Both the position numbers and the translations under genes were made by a program. Under the pieces are notes generated by a model, which had not been told where the DNA came from, did no database searches, and saw only the letters and a program-made list of their open reading frames with translations. A DNA stretch of 64,000 nucleotides. Source: an uncultured Myxococcales bacterium (GTDB lineage: Bacteria > Myxococcota_A > Polyangia > Polyangiales > Polyangiaceae). This document shows positions 62,672-64,000 of this stretch, one piece after another; within the stretch, counting starts at the first letter, position 1, and every line of letters begins with the position of its first letter. Where the stretch lies: NCBI GenBank assembly GCA_937872925.1, contig CALMUT010000316.1, positions 1 to 64,000 of the forward strand. The letters are read 5' to 3'.

Positions 62672-62729
62672 AGCTGCACATCCGAAAGCGCTCGGTTGAT
62701 AGAGCGCAGGGACGCAAGGGCGCGAGCGT

Positions 62730-63422
62730 CTAGACCAGGGCGGCAGGCTGTCCGCACTCGCGATTCGCGGGCACGGCTTCGTCGATGTGTTTCGGAGGGG
62801 GCAGTCCCAGTTCGTCCAGGATCTTCACGAACGCGGCTTTGGATTTGCCGGCAACGCGCGGATTGTGACGCTTCTCTTCTCCGATGCTGGATTGCGTGTG
62901 CCCCTTGTAGTCGTGGCCGGGCCACACGACGGTGCTGTCGGCTAATTGGAAAAGCACTTTGGTGAGGGAATCCCAGAGGACTTCGGGGCTTCCGTTCTGG
63001 AAATCTGTTCGCCCGGTTCCGCGCACCAACAGCGCGTCGCCTGTGAAGACGTTTCCGTCGATTAGAAAGCTCAAACTGTCGTCGGTGTGTCCCGGCGTTT
63101 CCAGGATGCAGATCTCAAGGTCGCCAAGGACGACTCGATCCCCGTGCCGGACCTGTAGGTCCGCGCACTTGGCACCACGTGTGGAGCCGATGCTGCGGGC
63201 TCCCGTCCGGTCGCGCAACGCACCGCTAGCAGTGACGTGATCGGCGTGCACGTGCGTGTCGAGCACGTACTCCAAATTGAGGCCCAGTTCTTCAATCAGC
63301 TTCAAGTCACGCTCAAGCTGTTCGCGCACGGGATCGATCAGCGCCGCACTTCGGGTGCGGGGATCCGCCACCAAGTAGGTGTAGGTCGAGGTTTCTCGGT
63401 CGAATAGTTGTCGTAACAGCAT
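62730..63422 (-). CDS. ETHE1-like persulfide dioxygenase (MBL-fold)
   Basis: A 230-residue metallo-beta-lactamase-fold enzyme. The ATG at 63422 has a strong GGAGGAG ribosome binding site; the longer frame to 63482 runs into the promoter. It opens MLLRQLFDRETSTYTYLVAD, as in ETHE1/PDO proteins. The metal-binding motif T-H-V-H-A-D-H is at residues 56-62. Further His/Asp ligands follow in LETPGHTDDSLSFLIDG and VWPGHDYKGHTQSSIGEEK. ETHE1 enzymes oxidise glutathione persulfide to sulfite. The opposite gene is a TauE/SafE permease, compatible with sulfite or sulfur-compound export. A sigma-54 promoter lies at the expected distance upstream. Confidence 0.92.
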   Translation of the reverse strand: MLLRQLFDRETSTYTYLVADPRTRSAALIDPVREQLERDLKLIEELGLNLEYVLDTHVHADHVTASGALRDRTGARSIGSTRGAKCADLQVRHGDRVVLGDLEICILETPGHTDDSLSFLIDGNVFTGDALLVRGTGRTDFQNGSPEVLWDSLTKVLFQLADSTVVWPGHDYKGHTQSSIGEEKRHNPRVAGKSKAAFVKILDELGLPPPKHIDEAVPANRECGQPAALV

Positions 63423-63450
63423 GGTCTCCTCCGATTCGCATCGAAGACAG

Positions 63451-63466
63451 TGCAGTTGCCGTGCCA
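63451..63466 (-). promoter_or_regulatory. Sigma-54 (RpoN) promoter of the persulfide dioxygenase gene
   Basis: On the minus strand the sequence reads TGGCACG-GCAA-CTGCA, matching the consensus TGGCACG-N4-TTGCA at all but one position with the exact GG-to-GC spacing. Transcription would start near 63440, leaving a leader of about 18-20 bases that contains the GGAGGAG ribosome binding site. Confidence 0.8.
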
Positions 63467-63495
63467 TCCAAGAGCTTCGCAAAGATCCCGCACCA

Positions 63496-63546
63496 TGAAA
63501 CGAATTGAAACGTTGTCTGAAACAATCGCTGTAACGCCCTGAAACG
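63496..63546 (+). repeat. Array of five TGAAAC-type direct repeats between divergent sigma-54 promoters
   Basis: Copies start at 63496, 63506, 63518, 63530 (variant TGTAACG) and 63540; most read TGAAACG. Spacing of 10, 12, 12 and 10 bp places them on roughly one face of the DNA helix. The array lies about 55-105 bp upstream of the predicted start of the minus-strand promoter and about 100-150 bp upstream of the plus-strand one, as expected for an enhancer-binding activator site. Confidence 0.7.
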
Positions 63547-63616
63547 AGAATTCGGCCAGAATTCCGACGTATTCACCGGAATCCCCGGGATCCCCCGCCC
63601 CTCGTTGCTTTGGGCG

Positions 63617-63633
63617 TTGGCACGCCGGCTGCA
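63617..63633 (+). promoter_or_regulatory. Sigma-54 (RpoN) promoter of the TauE/SafE gene
   Basis: TTGGCACG-CCGG-CTGCA matches the sigma-54 consensus with one mismatch, the same C-for-T as in the divergent promoter. Transcription would begin near 63644. This argues for translation from ATG 63652 or 63655, because ATG 63634 would precede the transcript. Confidence 0.72.
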
Positions 63634-63651
63634 ATGTATTTCGGCGTTACC

Positions 63652-64000
63652 ATGATGCCCCTAGTCATCGCACTTTCCGTGCTCATCGGAGTCAGCCTGG
63701 GCCTACTCGGCGGTGGCGGCTCCATCCTCACGGTGCCGATCCTTGTCTACGTCGCCGGGATGGAAACCAAGGCGGCCATCGCGATGAGCCTACTCGTCGT
63801 GGCGGTTACGAGTGCGGCGGGAGTCGTCTCCCATGCCCGCGCCGGACGAGTGCAGTTTCGAACCGGAGCACTATTCGGCGTTGCGGGCATGGTTGGCGCC
63901 TACGCTGGCGGGCGCATCGCGACCTTTATTCCAGGCACGTGGCTTCTAGTTGGCTTCGGTCTCATGATGCTGGCCACCGGCTTCGCGTTGCTGCGAAGTC
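63652..64000 (+). CDS. TauE/SafE family membrane permease (partial, runs off right edge)
   Basis: The first 116 codons of a sulfite-exporter TauE/SafE-type protein. The first helix carries the family motif S-L-G-L-L-G-G-G-G-S-I-L-T-V-P-I-L. Further helices follow (AIAMSLLVVAVTSAAGVVSH; LFGVAGMVGAYAGGRIAT). Such permeases move sulfite, sulfoacetate or related anions across the inner membrane. ATG 63652 is chosen because of the promoter; in-frame ATGs at 63634 and 63655 are alternatives. It is divergent from the persulfide dioxygenase gene, so the two may form one sulfur-detoxification unit under shared control. Confidence 0.88.
   Translation, partial: MMPLVIALSVLIGVSLGLLGGGGSILTVPILVYVAGMETKAAIAMSLLVVAVTSAAGVVSHARAGRVQFRTGALFGVAGMVGAYAGGRIATFIPGTWLLVGFGLMMLATGFALLRS

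Overview
The window is high-GC, densely coded DNA. It is rich in lipoproteins whose signal peptide is followed by a Gly/Ser/Thr/Ala-rich linker (GGTGG, SGGTSSGG types), in Ser/Thr protein kinases of the Pkn type, in TPR proteins and in GTG/TTG starts. This combination points to a myxobacterium (Myxococcota, probably Polyangiales/Sorangium-like). That assignment is inference; there is no rRNA gene in the window. No phage, transposase, IS element or CRISPR array was seen.

Layout. 1-24 kb is a run of short, mostly monocistronic exported proteins: DUF3160, CAP/SCP, beta-propeller, two tandem von Willebrand A lipoproteins, a parallel beta-helix protein, DUF1996, a parvulin, a MauG-like di-haem protein, a phospholipase C/acid phosphatase-type enzyme and several orphan lipoproteins. 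Among them, at 7.9-8.8 kb, is a GrdB-like selenoprotein gene with an in-frame TGA and a SECIS-like hairpin. 24-32 kb holds a deoxyhypusine-synthase-like protein with a basic repeat tail, a receiver-domain protein, hrcA, a double cyclic-nucleotide-binding protein and the envelope cluster skp-lpxD-fabZ-lpxA. 32-43 kb holds a giant TPR protein, a CopD/HemJ-like membrane protein, tldD, a winged-helix regulator with a degenerate receiver, a Ser/Thr kinase, pdxA and an overlapping N6-adenine methyltransferase. 43-52 kb has a delta-60 repeat protein, a cytochrome c peroxidase, a TetR-M23 peptidase pair, a PLD-PHP fusion, a second TetR gene and tRNA-Ala(GGC). 52-62 kb has a PhnD-like binding protein beside a kinase, infC and thrS, tRNA-Val(GAC) and yajC-secD-secF. 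The right end has a persulfide-dioxygenase-type MBL enzyme divergent from a TauE/SafE permease.

The two most interesting signals are the unannotated selenoprotein (reading through TGA at 8259-8261) and the right-end regulatory region. In the latter, two divergent, nearly perfect sigma-54 promoters flank five helically phased TGAAAC-type repeats between two sulfur-related genes. This looks like a persulfide- or sulfide-responsive enhancer-dependent switch. Other points of note are a pseudo-receiver regulator overlapping tldD, a phospholipase D/PHP hydrolase fusion, and a broken or recoded small gene at 15.1-15.4 kb.
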